Below, one piece after another: positions 17,355 to 26,616 of a DNA stretch of 46,126 bases. Source of the DNA: Bacteroidota bacterium. Its GTDB lineage: Bacteria; Bacteroidota; Bacteroidia; Bacteroidales; WCHB1-69. Numbering within the stretch: position 1 is the first letter of the stretch; every line of letters starts with the position of its first letter. Below the pieces are notes generated by a model. That model made no database searches. It saw nothing but the letters and a program-made list of their open reading frames with translations, and was not told the DNA's origin. A program made the translations under genes and the position numbers. The DNA lies in the NCBI GenBank assembly GCA_009786185.1, contig WQTS01000144.1:1-46126 (forward strand), in the 5' to 3' direction.

Positions 17355-18227
17355 TTAATTTTGTTGGTATGCTTTCAATGTATTTTTCAACAAACATGCC
17401 ATGGTAACAGAGCCTACGCCGCCGGGCACAGGCGTTATCGCTTTGCATTTTTTCGATACTTCGTTAAATTTCACATCGCCGCAAATCCTATACCCTTTTT
17501 CAGTAGTTTTATCTTCCACGCGATGAATGCCTACATCAATCACCACTGCATCTTTTTGAACGTATTCAGCGGTAATAAATTCGGGTTTGCCAATAGCTAC
17601 CAATAAAATATCGGCTTGGGCGCAAACCTCTTGCAAATTTTGGGTTTTGCTGTGGCAAATGGTAACGGTGGCATCGGCATAAGGGGAATTTTGCAATAGG
17701 AGTAATGCCAACGGCTTGCCCACAATATTGCTTCTTCCAACTACCACACAATTCTTCCCGATAGTTTCTATTTCATAACGTTTCAAAAGTTCCATTACCG
17801 CATGGGGCGTGGCAGGCAAGAAAGTGTCTTCTCCCAACACCAATTTCCCCATATTTTCCGGATGAAAGCAATCCACATCTTTTTTGGGATTTATTTTTTG
17901 AATAATTTTTTTCGTATCAATATGTTTAGGAAGCGGGAGTTGTATAATACATCCATCAACCTCATCATCCTGATTAATAAAATCAATCGCTTCTAAAAGT
18001 TCTTTTTCACTTATGGAAGCCGGAAATTGATATGCAGAACAAAGTATGCCCACTTCTTTCGTATTTTTCTTAATACTTTCCACATAAGTTAATGAAGCGC
18101 CGTCGTCGCCTACGATAACTAACGCTAAATGAGGCGGATTTTTGCCTTTATCAGTAAGAGATGACACCGTTGCGGTGATCTCGTTTTTCATTTCTTGTGC
18201 TAATAATTTGCCGTCAATTGGATACAT
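17355..18227 (-). CDS. folD: Bifunctional methylenetetrahydrofolate dehydrogenase/cyclohydrolase
   Basis: 290 residues, the usual FolD length. It interconverts 5,10-methylene-THF and 10-formyl-THF (NADP-dependent oxidation, then hydrolysis), supplying one-carbon units for purines and formyl-Met. Visible motifs are TYVESIKKN (catalytic Lys region, about 48-56), QLPLPKH, DVDCFHPENMG, PATPHAVMELL and the nucleotide-binding GRSNIVGKPLALLL. A FolD signature PGGVGSVTMA lies near the C terminus. It stands between serC and tRNA-Pro on minus; a long hairpin repeat (18248-18337) separates it from serC, so the two may be independently transcribed. Confidence 0.97.
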   Translation of the reverse strand: MYPIDGKLLAQEMKNEITATVSSLTDKGKNPPHLALVIVGDDGASLTYVESIKKNTKEVGILCSAYQFPASISEKELLEAIDFINQDDEVDGCIIQLPLPKHIDTKKIIQKINPKKDVDCFHPENMGKLVLGEDTFLPATPHAVMELLKRYEIETIGKNCVVVGRSNIVGKPLALLLLQNSPYADATVTICHSKTQNLQEVCAQADILLVAIGKPEFITAEYVQKDAVVIDVGIHRVEDKTTEKGYRICGDVKFNEVSKKCKAITPVPGGVGSVTMACLLKNTLKAYQQN

Positions 18228-18247
18228 AAATTTTATTTATTAAAAAA

Positions 18248-18337
18248 TTTGAACTCTGATGACTCTGATTGAGCAGATTTTCTCTGATTTTTATTGATCA
18301 GGTTAATCATGCCTAATCAGAGTCATCAGAGTTCAAA
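18248..18337. repeat. Long intergenic hairpin, 23-bp perfect arms
   Basis: TTTGAACTCTGATGACTCTGATT (18248-18270) is the exact reverse complement of 18315-18337. The arms show an approximate 9-nt rhythm (CTGATGACT CTGATT). The 44-nt centre again contains CTGATTTT and GATCAG. A structurally similar but non-identical element lies at 31886-31996. It sits between serC and folD, and could terminate serC transcripts or be a repeat of unknown use. Confidence 0.8.
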
Positions 18338-18365
18338 AAATAAGAAACTCTAATAACAATGAATA

Positions 18366-19439
18366 TTATTTATGCATTTTTTCAAATTCCTGCATGCAGT
18401 CCACCAATGCTTGTACGCTTTCTTTGGGACAAGCATTGTAAGTAGAGGCGCGGAAACCACCCACAGAGCGGTGTCCTTTAATACCCACCATGCCGCGTTC
18501 TTTTGCAAATTTCATAAAGTCGTCTTCTTTATCTTTATACTGCTCAGTCATTACAAAGCAAATATTCATTAACGAGCGGTCTTCTAAAGCGGCAGTACCC
18601 ACAAACATTGGGTTTCTGTCGATTTCGTTGTAAAGAAGCGCTGCTTTTTCCTCATTATGTTTTTGCATTGCTTTTAAACCACCGAAGTTTTTTACCCATT
18701 TTAAGGTTTCTGTCATTACAAAAATTGGGAAAACGGGAGGCGTGTTGAACATCGAGCCTTCTGCAATATGTGTTCTGTAATCCAACATCGTAGGAATGTG
18801 GCGGGTTACTTTTCCAAGAAGGTCTTCGCGAACAATTACGAAAGTAACGCCGGCTGTACCTACATTCTTTTGTGCTCCACCGTAAATCAATCCATATTTC
18901 TTAACATCCATGGGGCGGCTCATGATATCGGAAGACATATCGGCAACTAAAGTTACAGGAGAATCCATATCGTGTTTAATTTCCGTACCATAAATAGTGT
19001 TGTTTGTGGTAATGTGGAAATAATCGGCATCTTTTGGAATTTCGTATCCTTTTGGGATGTAAGAATACACTTTGTCTTCAGAGGAGGCTACTTTTACTGC
19101 TTCTCCGAAACCTTTGGCTTCTTTGAATGCTTTTTTAGCCCAAACGCCTGTTTCTAAATAAGCTGCTTTTTTCTCCATGAGGTTAAAAGGCACCATACAG
19201 AACTGCATGCTTGCGCCACCACCCAAAAACAATACTTTGTAGTTTTCAGGAATATCCAATAATTCTCTCCACAATGCTTCGCACTCATTCATAACGGCTT
19301 CCCACTCTTTTGTGCGGTGAGAAACTTCGATAACCGACATTCCGGTTCCTGAAAATTCTTTTAATGCTTCAATAGATGCTGCAATGGCTTCTTTTGGCAA
19401 TATGCAAGGTCCTGCATTAAAGTTGTGTACTTTTTTCAT
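18366..19439 (-). CDS. serC: Phosphoserine aminotransferase
   Basis: 357 residues, matching SerC. It converts 3-phosphohydroxypyruvate and glutamate to phosphoserine in serine synthesis and the equivalent step of pyridoxal phosphate synthesis. [10 protein letters not shown] (6-15) and [12 protein letters not shown] at the N-terminal side are family signatures; [12 protein letters not shown] carries the PLP lysine. [14 protein letters not shown] near the C terminus is also characteristic. Start ATG at 19437-19439 is preceded by a -7 box at 19487-19494. It is divergent from glnS; folD follows on the same strand after the hairpin repeat. No serA lies nearby. Confidence 0.97.
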   Translation of the reverse strand: MKKVHNFNAGPCILPKEAIAASIEALKEFSGTGMSVIEVSHRTKEWEAVMNECEALWRELLDIPENYKVLFLGGGASMQFCMVPFNLMEKKAAYLETGVWAKKAFKEAKGFGEAVKVASSEDKVYSYIPKGYEIPKDADYFHITTNNTIYGTEIKHDMDSPVTLVADMSSDIMSRPMDVKKYGLIYGGAQKNVGTAGVTFVIVREDLLGKVTRHIPTMLDYRTHIAEGSMFNTPPVFPIFVMTETLKWVKNFGGLKAMQKHNEEKAALLYNEIDRNPMFVGTAALEDRSLMNICFVMTEQYKDKEDDFMKFAKERGMVGIKGHRSVGGFRASTYNACPKESVQALVDCMQEFEKMHK

Positions 19440-19486
19440 AAAAAAATGATTTAATAAGTTATTAAATGATGTCTAAATTTCGGGGG

Positions 19487-19494
19487 CAAATATA
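19487..19494 (-). promoter_or_regulatory. -7 box of serC
   Basis: Minus-strand TATATTTG followed by CCCCCG, a full match to TAnnTTTG, 48 nt before the serC ATG. A -33 box is not clear. Confidence 0.55.
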
Positions 19495-19628
19495 CAACAT
19501 TATTTGATTAATAAAGATTTTATGTTAATTTGCAACGTTCTTCAAAAAAGAAGACATGAAAACAATAATTGCCAAATAGTTTTAATAAAACACTTTTAAA
19601 TTCTAACCTCATTTAGCCTTTTACTATT

Positions 19629-21254
19629 ATGAATTTTATCGAAGAAATTATTGAAGAAGATTTGAAAAACGGTAAAAACTGCGCGCGCGTGCACACCCGT
19701 TTTCCGCCGGAGCCGAATGGCTATTTACATATCGGTCATGCCAAATCTATATGTTTGAATTTTGGATTGGCAAAGAAATATAACGGTTTATGTAACCTCC
19801 GGTTCGATGACACCAATCCGACAAAAGAGGACGTGGAGTATGTAGATTCGATTAAAGAAGATATTCAATGGTTGGGATTTCAATGGACATCAGAGCATTA
19901 CGCTTCCGATTATTTTGAGCAATTATATGCATGGGCGGAATGGATGATTGAGCGTGGACTGGCATACGTGGATGATTCTACGCAAGAGGAGATCAGCTGT
20001 GAGCGTGGTGTGCCTACCCAGCCCGGAATTGAAAGTAAGTACCGCAATAGAAGCGTGGAAGAAAACTTAGACCTGTTTCGCCGGATGCGCGCAGGTGAGT
20101 TTCTCGAAGGTAGTCGTGTGTTGCGCGCCAAAGCCGACATGGCATCTCCTAACATGCACATGCGCGACCCGATTATGTATCGCATTCTTTTTGCCGAACA
20201 TCACCGCACAGGAAATAAATGGTGCATTTATCCGATGTATGATTATGCACATGGACAAAGTGATTCTATAGAAGGTATTACGCATTCTTTATGTACATTA
20301 GAGTTTGAAATACATCGTCCGCTGTACGATTGGTTTTGTAAGGTTTTGGAAATTTACCATCCACAACAAATTGAGTTTGCTCGCTTGAATTTGAATTATA
20401 CCATAATGAGTAAACGCAAGCTGTTGCAATTAGTTGAGGAAAAGTATGTAATGGGTTGGGACGATCCGCGTATGCCTACCATTTCGGGATTGCGTCGCCG
20501 TGGTTATTCGCCGGAAGCGATTCGTAATTTTTCGGAAACTATAGGAATAGCCAAACGGGAAAATGTAATTGATGTAAGTTTGCTGGAATTTTGCGTACGC
20601 GAACATCTCAATAAAGTAGCCATCAGAACAATGGCAGTATTAGATCCGGTGAAATTAATCATTGATAATTATCCGGAAAGCGAAACGGAAATGTTGCAAG
20701 CCATAAATAATCCCGAAGATCCGGAAGCCGGCGTTAGAGAGATTCCATTTGGCAAAGTATTATACATTGAACGCGCAGATTTTAAAGAAGATGCTGATAA
20801 AAACTTCTTCCGCTTAACCATCGACCGCGAAGTACGTTTGAAGTACGCTTACATTATTAAATGCACTCACGTTGTAAAAGATGATTCCGGCAACATTACC
20901 GAAATTCATTGCACGTACGATCCTGAAACAAAGAGCGGTATGGCACAAAGTAACCGCAAGGTTAAAGCCACCATCCATTGGATTTCGGAAAATTATACCC
21001 AACCGGCAGAGATTCGTTTGTTTGAGCGTTTGTTTACAGTTCCCGAACCTGATAACGCAGAAGAGGGTAAAACATTTTTAGATTATGTTAACCCAAATTC
21101 ATTAACGGTTGCCCATGGCTTGATTGAAAGGGGCATTACGAAAGAGAACGCCGCTAAATATTATCAGTTTGAACGTACCGGTTATTTCTGCATGGATAAA
21201 GATGCTACGGATAATAAATTGGTGTTTAATAAAACGGTGGGCTTAAAGCAGTAA
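19629..21254 (+). CDS. glnS: Glutaminyl-tRNA synthetase
   Basis: 541 residues. A class I aminoacyl-tRNA synthetase that charges tRNA-Gln directly. [17 protein letters not shown] (24-40) holds the HIGH motif, FDDTNPTKE follows, and IMSKRKL (about 258-264) is the KMSKS counterpart. The C-terminal two beta-barrels of the anticodon-binding part are present ([21 protein letters not shown]). [12 protein letters not shown] and DDTNP are characteristic of the Gln/Glu group; the overall match is to GlnRS rather than to bacterial GluRS. It is divergent from serC. Confidence 0.96.
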   Translation: MNFIEEIIEEDLKNGKNCARVHTRFPPEPNGYLHIGHAKSICLNFGLAKKYNGLCNLRFDDTNPTKEDVEYVDSIKEDIQWLGFQWTSEHYASDYFEQLYAWAEWMIERGLAYVDDSTQEEISCERGVPTQPGIESKYRNRSVEENLDLFRRMRAGEFLEGSRVLRAKADMASPNMHMRDPIMYRILFAEHHRTGNKWCIYPMYDYAHGQSDSIEGITHSLCTLEFEIHRPLYDWFCKVLEIYHPQQIEFARLNLNYTIMSKRKLLQLVEEKYVMGWDDPRMPTISGLRRRGYSPEAIRNFSETIGIAKRENVIDVSLLEFCVREHLNKVAIRTMAVLDPVKLIIDNYPESETEMLQAINNPEDPEAGVREIPFGKVLYIERADFKEDADKNFFRLTIDREVRLKYAYIIKCTHVVKDDSGNITEIHCTYDPETKSGMAQSNRKVKATIHWISENYTQPAEIRLFERLFTVPEPDNAEEGKTFLDYVNPNSLTVAHGLIERGITKENAAKYYQFERTGYFCMDKDATDNKLVFNKTVGLKQ

Positions 21255-21269
21255 GAAAGAGGAATTTAT

Positions 21270-22493
21270 TCACTTTCGTTTATACATGACAAACATGGTA
21301 AACAAACACAAAGCGAGAATGGCGCCAAAAACCGCCACGCTATTTTCATTGCTAAAATAAGTAACCGATGAAAAGATAAGCGTGCCGATAAGTATAAAAA
21401 TGAAAGTCACAAAATTCATATAAGCAAGCATATCACCCAATTTTCTGCCGATATTTGCCTGTTGAATCATAGCTAAACAAGGCACTTCGAATAGACCGCC
21501 CGTGAGTGCCAAAAAAAAGATAAAAGCAGCAAACAAGTAAATGCCGGGGTTGAGTAGAATGATGAGCAATAAAAAGAGTGTCATTCCTGTTAACCCAATG
21601 AAAATCACGCGTGTACTTATGCCTTTTCCTGACAGTTTGCCTGCTAAACCGCACCCTACAGCAATTCCGGTAGCAGCAATTGCCATCACAATTCCGGTGA
21701 CGGATGAAGAGACGCCTAATGTTTGTTTGCAATGGATAACCAAGTTCATTTGAATCAATCCGCCCATTAACCAAAACATGGCTACGCCAAAAACGCCTGT
21801 GTTGATGCTAGGATATTGCTTTGCAAAAAGATACGATTGTTTTAAGAAACGAATAGGGTTAACAGAGCTGTTTGCGTCTTGCTCTACAGGCAACTCTTTT
21901 ACTTTAATACTTCGTGCAAAAAGGAAACCGCATATTGCAAAAACGAAAAGCAGTACACAGACAAAAAAGACGGAACTATAATCTGCCATGACAGCAGCGA
22001 CTACCGTTCCTGCCAAGATTGCTAAAAATGCCATCATTTCAAAGATGCCGCTGCCGAACGAAACTTCTTTTTCGCCGCCAATGTCACGGATAAGTCCGTA
22101 TTTTGAAGGAGAATACAAACAGCTTTGTATGCCCATAATGAATACGGATAAAAGACCTACCAATATCCACTGTTTCCAAAATGCGATGCAAGCGAGCAAA
22201 ACAATAGGGAACTCTGCGATTTTACACCAACGGAAAACCGCTTGTTTGGAATATTTTACGGCAATTTTTCCGCTTAATGGAGAAAAAAACAGGAAGGGAA
22301 TGACTAAGCCGGCAGCTACCAATGTGGTGAGTTGCGATAAATTGAGCCACGAAGGCATTGCCCATGTTATTCCTATGAAAACGATGCAGTTTTTGAGGAA
22401 ATTGTCATTTAAAATACCAAAAAAATTAGCAGAAAATAAGTATGTCCAGTTTTGGTTTTTGCGATTCATGTTAAACGATCTTTCATATTGCAT
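21270..22493 (-). CDS. MFS transporter, LplT-like
   Basis: 407 residues, about 12 predicted membrane helices. FSANFFGILNDNFLKNC and SPSKYGLIRDIGG resemble the LplT/lysophospholipid-transporter branch of the major facilitator superfamily (LplT proteins show NDNxxK and SPAKYG motifs), but the acyltransferase/acyl-ACP synthetase partner seen with LplT elsewhere is absent. Substrate is therefore open. The ATG at 22491-22493 overlaps the end of the exonuclease gene by 11 bp; an alternative start is the Met at residue 9 (22467-22469). The overlap suggests co-expression with the exonuclease. It is convergent with glnS, 15 bp apart. Confidence 0.82.
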   Translation of the reverse strand: MQYERSFNMNRKNQNWTYLFSANFFGILNDNFLKNCIVFIGITWAMPSWLNLSQLTTLVAAGLVIPFLFFSPLSGKIAVKYSKQAVFRWCKIAEFPIVLLACIAFWKQWILVGLLSVFIMGIQSCLYSPSKYGLIRDIGGEKEVSFGSGIFEMMAFLAILAGTVVAAVMADYSSVFFVCVLLFVFAICGFLFARSIKVKELPVEQDANSSVNPIRFLKQSYLFAKQYPSINTGVFGVAMFWLMGGLIQMNLVIHCKQTLGVSSSVTGIVMAIAATGIAVGCGLAGKLSGKGISTRVIFIGLTGMTLFLLLIILLNPGIYLFAAFIFFLALTGGLFEVPCLAMIQQANIGRKLGDMLAYMNFVTFIFILIGTLIFSSVTYFSNENSVAVFGAILALCLFTMFVMYKRK

Positions 22494-22989
22494 TTATAAA
22501 AACTCTCCTTGCAATTTCTGCGCACGCTTCCGCATCTGCCAAAGCGTTGTGGTGGCTTGTTAAATCGTATCCACAATACGCTGCAACGGTGGGCAGTTTG
22601 TGATTGGATACCAAATCGCCAAATACTCTTCGCGAGGCGTTGCAAGTGCAATGGAACTCATAATCGGGATAATCCATTTGATATACGCGAAACACTTCCT
22701 GCAAACAACTTTTGTCGAAAGAGGCGTTGTGCGCCACCAAAGGCAACCCTGTAATTTTCGGCGCAATTTGCTCCCACACAAAAGGAAACACTTTTTCGTT
22801 TTCCGTATCCTTTTTTTTCAATCCATGAATCCTTGTGTGGCAATATAAGTACCACTCCGGCTCAGGACGAATTAAACTATATATTCTATCTGCAATAATC
22901 CCATTGCGCACAATAACTACGCCCACACTACACACACTCGAGCGATGAGGATTAGCAGTTTCAAAATCAATAGCAGCAAAATCAAGCAT
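22483..22989 (-). CDS. DnaQ-like DEDDh 3'-5' exonuclease
   Basis: 168 residues. The DEDDh residues are visible: D8 and E10 in AAIDFETA, D92 in AHNASFDKS, and H147 and D152 in SHHNALADAEA. Such small proteins are stand-alone 3'-5' exonucleases related to the DNA polymerase III epsilon subunit or RNase T-like enzymes, acting in DNA repair or RNA turnover. No polymerase or BRCT domain is fused. A TAATTTCG sequence on minus at 23014-23021 is a near-consensus -7 box upstream. The gene overlaps the LplT-like gene. Confidence 0.88.
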   Translation of the reverse strand: MLDFAAIDFETANPHRSSVCSVGVVIVRNGIIADRIYSLIRPEPEWYLYCHTRIHGLKKKDTENEKVFPFVWEQIAPKITGLPLVAHNASFDKSCLQEVFRVYQMDYPDYEFHCTCNASRRVFGDLVSNHKLPTVAAYCGYDLTSHHNALADAEACAEIARRVFINAI

Positions 22990-23069
22990 AGAAGCGTTTA
23001 TTCAAAAAACGCGCGAAATTACATGAATTATTAAGAATATAGCATAAAAACTCACTTTCTATCTTTTCT

Positions 23070-23510
23070 TTAAAACACTTTCACTTCTTTATCGTACACC
23101 ACCAGTTTTTTGCCCACCGGACAAAGAGTAGCAATGCCGTTGCGGTGTAGTCTTTCTTTCACGCCTTTCCTAAAAATCATGGAAGCCACACCCAAATAGA
23201 TGTTATGATTTTTGTACATCGGATAAAACTTTTTAAAAGTTTCAACTTGAGCAATAATTCTTCTTACTGAAATATAATACTGTGCAAAAAAGTAGTCTAT
23301 CTCAATTATGGCAACGCTTTTGTCATTGAATAGTAGAATTCCTAATTCTGCTTCCTCATCGCCAACTGCAATTTTTTCGGTATGTTCTACCCAATCAAAT
23401 TGCTCATTCGCAAAAACTCTGTCTTTTGCTAAAGCTTTGAAAAAATACTTTTCTGGCTGATCATAGTACTCGGCAATGAGTTCTGACGCTATTTGTTTTT
23501 TACTTCTCAT
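23070..23510 (-). CDS. Small PD-(D/E)XK nuclease-like protein, apparently without catalytic residues
   Basis: 146 residues. The pattern AELGILLFNDKSVAIIEIDYF (56-76), then RRIIAQVETFKKFYPMYKN and IYLGVASMIF, resembles a Bacteroidota/cyanobacterial family where the equivalent text reads like EYDIVLVNGNSVAIIEVKYK, a PD-(D/E)XK nuclease core. Here the Asp is replaced by Gly (ELGI) and the Lys of ExK by Asp (EID), so activity is doubtful. The comparison rests on recall of the family. The TATTTTCG box at 23542-23549 on minus is a plausible promoter. The neighbouring exonuclease is separated by 80 bp. Confidence 0.7.
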   Translation of the reverse strand: MRSKKQIASELIAEYYDQPEKYFFKALAKDRVFANEQFDWVEHTEKIAVGDEEAELGILLFNDKSVAIIEIDYFFAQYYISVRRIIAQVETFKKFYPMYKNHNIYLGVASMIFRKGVKERLHRNGIATLCPVGKKLVVYDKEVKVF

Positions 23511-23739
23511 AATAAAATTTTTAAATTATTAAACCATATCGCGAAAATATAAAAATATGGATTCTGTATTTTATTTTTCGCAATTATTTTTCTAATAATC
23601 AATGTGTTAAAAATAGTAAAAATGACGCATTTTTTAATGAGAATTGTACAATTTACATAGAAAAGGCGCTGAAAATTTCATTTTTTGTTAAAATTAATGT
23701 TACTTTGCAAAAAATATTAACCCATCAAAACAAAAAATT

Positions 23740-25236
23740 ATGAAAAAACAATTTACTCTTTTTTTATGCTGTATAGCATTTGTATTTTCGGGCATGGCAC
23801 AATATCCGATGCCAAGATTTTGCGAAAATCAAGAAAGAATAATACCTTTCGAAAAATTTGACAAAGAAGAAATTTTTGAACAAATTCTAAGAAATCTCAA
23901 TCTTGAAGGAAGGAGCATATATTTATCTCAAACACCAAACCTTTACCCCAAAGGTATGGATTGGTATGAACCTGATACAGTTACTATATTTAGAAACGTA
24001 GGCAATAATGAACGTCTTATTTGTACGTACCATAACGGAAATCTCACAGGCAGAATATATCAAAATTGGAAATCTAATCAATGGGAGAGTTATAGGAAAT
24101 ATAATTATAAATACGATGTACAAAACAATTTGACGGAACAGTCATATCAAGTATGGCAATCGGGAGAATGGGTGAATGAATCTATAACTATGTATACCTA
24201 TGATGCGCAAAAGAATCTGAAAGAAGAGTCAACCCATTTTTTTAATGCACCGGTTGAAAAAACGAGATGGACATATACCTACGATGAACGAAACAACGTA
24301 ACAAATAGATTATTTCAAGTTAGTTATTCAAACAATCAATGGGATAGAATTTATGAATATACTAATACCTATGATATGAACAACAATCTAATTATTTGTG
24401 AATGTTTTGCTTTTATCGGAGATTTAATGGGCGATCGATGCGGTTGGAGAGAAACCTGTGTGTATGACGCACAAAATAATCTAGTAGAGTCGTTTTTTCA
24501 AGTGTTGCTTTGTGAAAATTGGCAATGGATAGATGCAAGTAAAAGTAACTATACTTATGATGAACAAAACAATCTGATAGAATTGTTAACTCAATCTCCT
24601 GTACCTTGGCAAGTGGAATGGGGAAAAAGCAGAAGTATTTATACCTATGATATTCAAAACAATAGAATTGAAGATCTATGGCAACAATGGGAATCAGATC
24701 AATGGTTGAATCTAAAAAAGCGTATTTATTCTTACGATGTAATTAGCAATCTTCAAGAAGACTTTCTCCAAGTTTGGGAATCAAACCAATGGAAGAATAA
24801 TAGCAAAACTAATTATACGTATGATGAGAGAAATAATGGAAATATTGTCTTTTACCAACATTGGAAAAACAATACATGGGTTGATAGTCATGGCAATTTG
24901 GGATTTTATTACAACAATATGTTAAGTAGCTGTAATTATGGATTACTTGGTAGTCCATGCTATAGATTAGAGATCTCTTATACTAAAACAGGTAATGTTT
25001 CAATCCAAGAAAATCACATAGTTGAAAATTATGTTAAACTTTACCCTAATCCTATCTCCAATATTCTTTTTATAGAAACCGGCAACGCAAATATAATTTC
25101 TAAAATCAAAATCTACTCAATTGAAGGCATTTTGTTGATTAATACTCAAGGAAATCAAATAGATGTTTCTTCACTGTCGAGTGGAATTTACATTGCGGAG
25201 GTTGATGGGGTATGTCGAAAGATTGTAAAACAGTAG
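23740..25236 (+). CDS. T9SS-secreted protein with YTYDxxNNL repeats
   Basis: 498 residues. A signal peptide (to about AQ at 20-21) precedes about eight repeats of 33-42 residues with the pattern YTYDxQNNLxExxxQxWxxxxW, most of them carrying a YD-type core (examples YTYDAQKNLKEES, YTYDEQNNLIELL, YTYDIQNNRIEDL, YTYDERNN). They recall YD/RHS-like beta repeats but lack an RHS toxin core. The end is a T9SS type A sorting domain (LYPNPISNILFIETG, SSGIYIAEV). It is presumably a surface or released repeat protein, possibly adhesive. It is a single transcription unit with no partner visible. Confidence 0.88.
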   Translation: MKKQFTLFLCCIAFVFSGMAQYPMPRFCENQERIIPFEKFDKEEIFEQILRNLNLEGRSIYLSQTPNLYPKGMDWYEPDTVTIFRNVGNNERLICTYHNGNLTGRIYQNWKSNQWESYRKYNYKYDVQNNLTEQSYQVWQSGEWVNESITMYTYDAQKNLKEESTHFFNAPVEKTRWTYTYDERNNVTNRLFQVSYSNNQWDRIYEYTNTYDMNNNLIICECFAFIGDLMGDRCGWRETCVYDAQNNLVESFFQVLLCENWQWIDASKSNYTYDEQNNLIELLTQSPVPWQVEWGKSRSIYTYDIQNNRIEDLWQQWESDQWLNLKKRIYSYDVISNLQEDFLQVWESNQWKNNSKTNYTYDERNNGNIVFYQHWKNNTWVDSHGNLGFYYNNMLSSCNYGLLGSPCYRLEISYTKTGNVSIQENHIVENYVKLYPNPISNILFIETGNANIISKIKIYSIEGILLINTQGNQIDVSSLSSGIYIAEVDGVCRKIVKQ

Positions 25237-25277
25237 AGGGGAAAGTGAAGAAAAAAGCACGGTTCGCCAAAATGAAA

Positions 25278-25305
25278 GAGATCCCGAGCGTAGTGAGGAA
25301 TCTCG
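25278..25305. repeat. Short hairpin repeat before rarA
   Basis: GAGATCCCGAGC...GTGAGGAATCTCG forms an imperfect hairpin (GAGAT/ATCTC arms plus CC/GG) between the preceding sorting-domain gene and rarA. Sequence of this type (GAGATTCCTCGC...CGGGATCTC) recurs between genes in many Bacteroidota, to my recollection. Confidence 0.45.
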
Positions 25306-25333
25306 AACAATAACACATCTAAAAACGACATTT

Positions 25334-26596
25334 ATGAAACCCCTCGCCGAACTCCTCCGCCCCCAAACACTATCCCAATACATCGGTCAACAACATTTGG
25401 TTGGTGAAGGTGGCATTTTGCGTAATGCTATTGAAAACAACGCACTGCATTCCATGATTTTGTGGGGACCGCCAGGCGTGGGTAAAACAACGCTGGCGCT
25501 ACTTATTGCACAGCTTACGAATGCACAATTTTACATGCTCAGCGCCATTAATTCAGGAGTTAAGGACATTAGAGAGATTATTGACAAAGCTAAAAATTCC
25601 GAAGAAAAATCTATTCTCTTTATAGATGAAATTCATAGGTTTAGCAAGTCACAGCAGGACTCGTTGTTGGGTGCTGTGGAGCAAGGCATCGTTACGCTTA
25701 TTGGCGCTACCACCGAGAATCCCTCTTTTGAGGTGATTGCGCCGCTGTTGTCTCGCTGTCAGGTGTATGTACTAAAGCCGTTGGACATTGATGACCTTAA
25801 TGTCATTTTAGAAAATGCAAAAAAACATTTAGAAGAAAAGTTAAAGACCTTAATTGATATACAAGAAACGGAAGCATTATTTCGCGTTTCGGGCGGCGAT
25901 GCACGAAAACTGCTGAATGCCATAGAATTGGTAGTACAATTTGCGAAACCGGAGGCAGGAAAGTTTATTATTACCAACGATATGGTAATGAAGTGCATCC
26001 AAAAGAATTTGGCGCTTTATGATAAAAAAGGAGAGCAACACTACGATATTATTTCAGCTTTCATCAAATCTATGCGCGGCTCCGATCCGAATGCTGCCGT
26101 TTATTGGCTGGCACGCATGATTGAAGCCGGCGAAGATCCGTTGTTTATTGCGCGCCGCATGATTATTTTAGCTTCCGAAGATATTGGCAACGCCAATCCC
26201 AATGCGTTGTTGCTGGCAAACAATTGCTTTCAAGCCGTGCACCAAATCGGCATGCCTGAGGCGCGCATTATTTTATCACAAACTGTTATTTATCTGGCTT
26301 CTTCGCCTAAAAGCAACGCCTCATATACTGCCATTGATGAAGCGTTGGCATGGGTAAGAAAAACCGGAGATTTGCCTGTTCCGCTACATCTCAGAAATGC
26401 GCCTACCAAACTCATGAAAGAATTGGATTACGGAAAAACTTATAAATACGCGCATTCATTTGAGGATAATTTCACCGACCTTGAGTTTCTTCCCGAATCT
26501 ATTAGCGGTAAAAAGTTCTACGAGCCTCAAAATAACGCTCGTGAAAATGAAATAAGAAATTATTTGAAAAAGTGTTGGAAAAAGTATAACTATTAA
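25334..26596 (+). CDS. rarA: Replication-associated recombination protein A (MgsA/RarA ATPase)
   Basis: 420 residues, typical length. An AAA+ clamp-loader-like ATPase that acts at stalled or single-strand-ended replication forks. Visible features: LAELLRPQTLSQYIGQQHL at the start, Walker A GPPGVGKTT (45-53, K51), Walker B SILFIDEIHRF (93-103, D98/E99), GATTENPSFEV (sensor 1 region), and the C-terminal tetramerisation part with RGSDPNAAVYWLARM and RRMIILASEDIGNANP. ATG at 25334 begins 97 bp after the repeat-rich cargo gene. It is convergent with ddh. Confidence 0.96.
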   Translation: MKPLAELLRPQTLSQYIGQQHLVGEGGILRNAIENNALHSMILWGPPGVGKTTLALLIAQLTNAQFYMLSAINSGVKDIREIIDKAKNSEEKSILFIDEIHRFSKSQQDSLLGAVEQGIVTLIGATTENPSFEVIAPLLSRCQVYVLKPLDIDDLNVILENAKKHLEEKLKTLIDIQETEALFRVSGGDARKLLNAIELVVQFAKPEAGKFIITNDMVMKCIQKNLALYDKKGEQHYDIISAFIKSMRGSDPNAAVYWLARMIEAGEDPLFIARRMIILASEDIGNANPNALLLANNCFQAVHQIGMPEARIILSQTVIYLASSPKSNASYTAIDEALAWVRKTGDLPVPLHLRNAPTKLMKELDYGKTYKYAHSFEDNFTDLEFLPESISGKKFYEPQNNARENEIRNYLKKCWKKYNY

Positions 26597-26616
26597 TTTT
26601 GAAGTTCTTTCTTCAC

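Noticed and set aside
23740..25236. RHS/contact-dependent toxin
   Set aside because: Only YD-like repeats are present; there is no RHS core motif, C-terminal toxin or immunity gene, and the end is a sorting domain.
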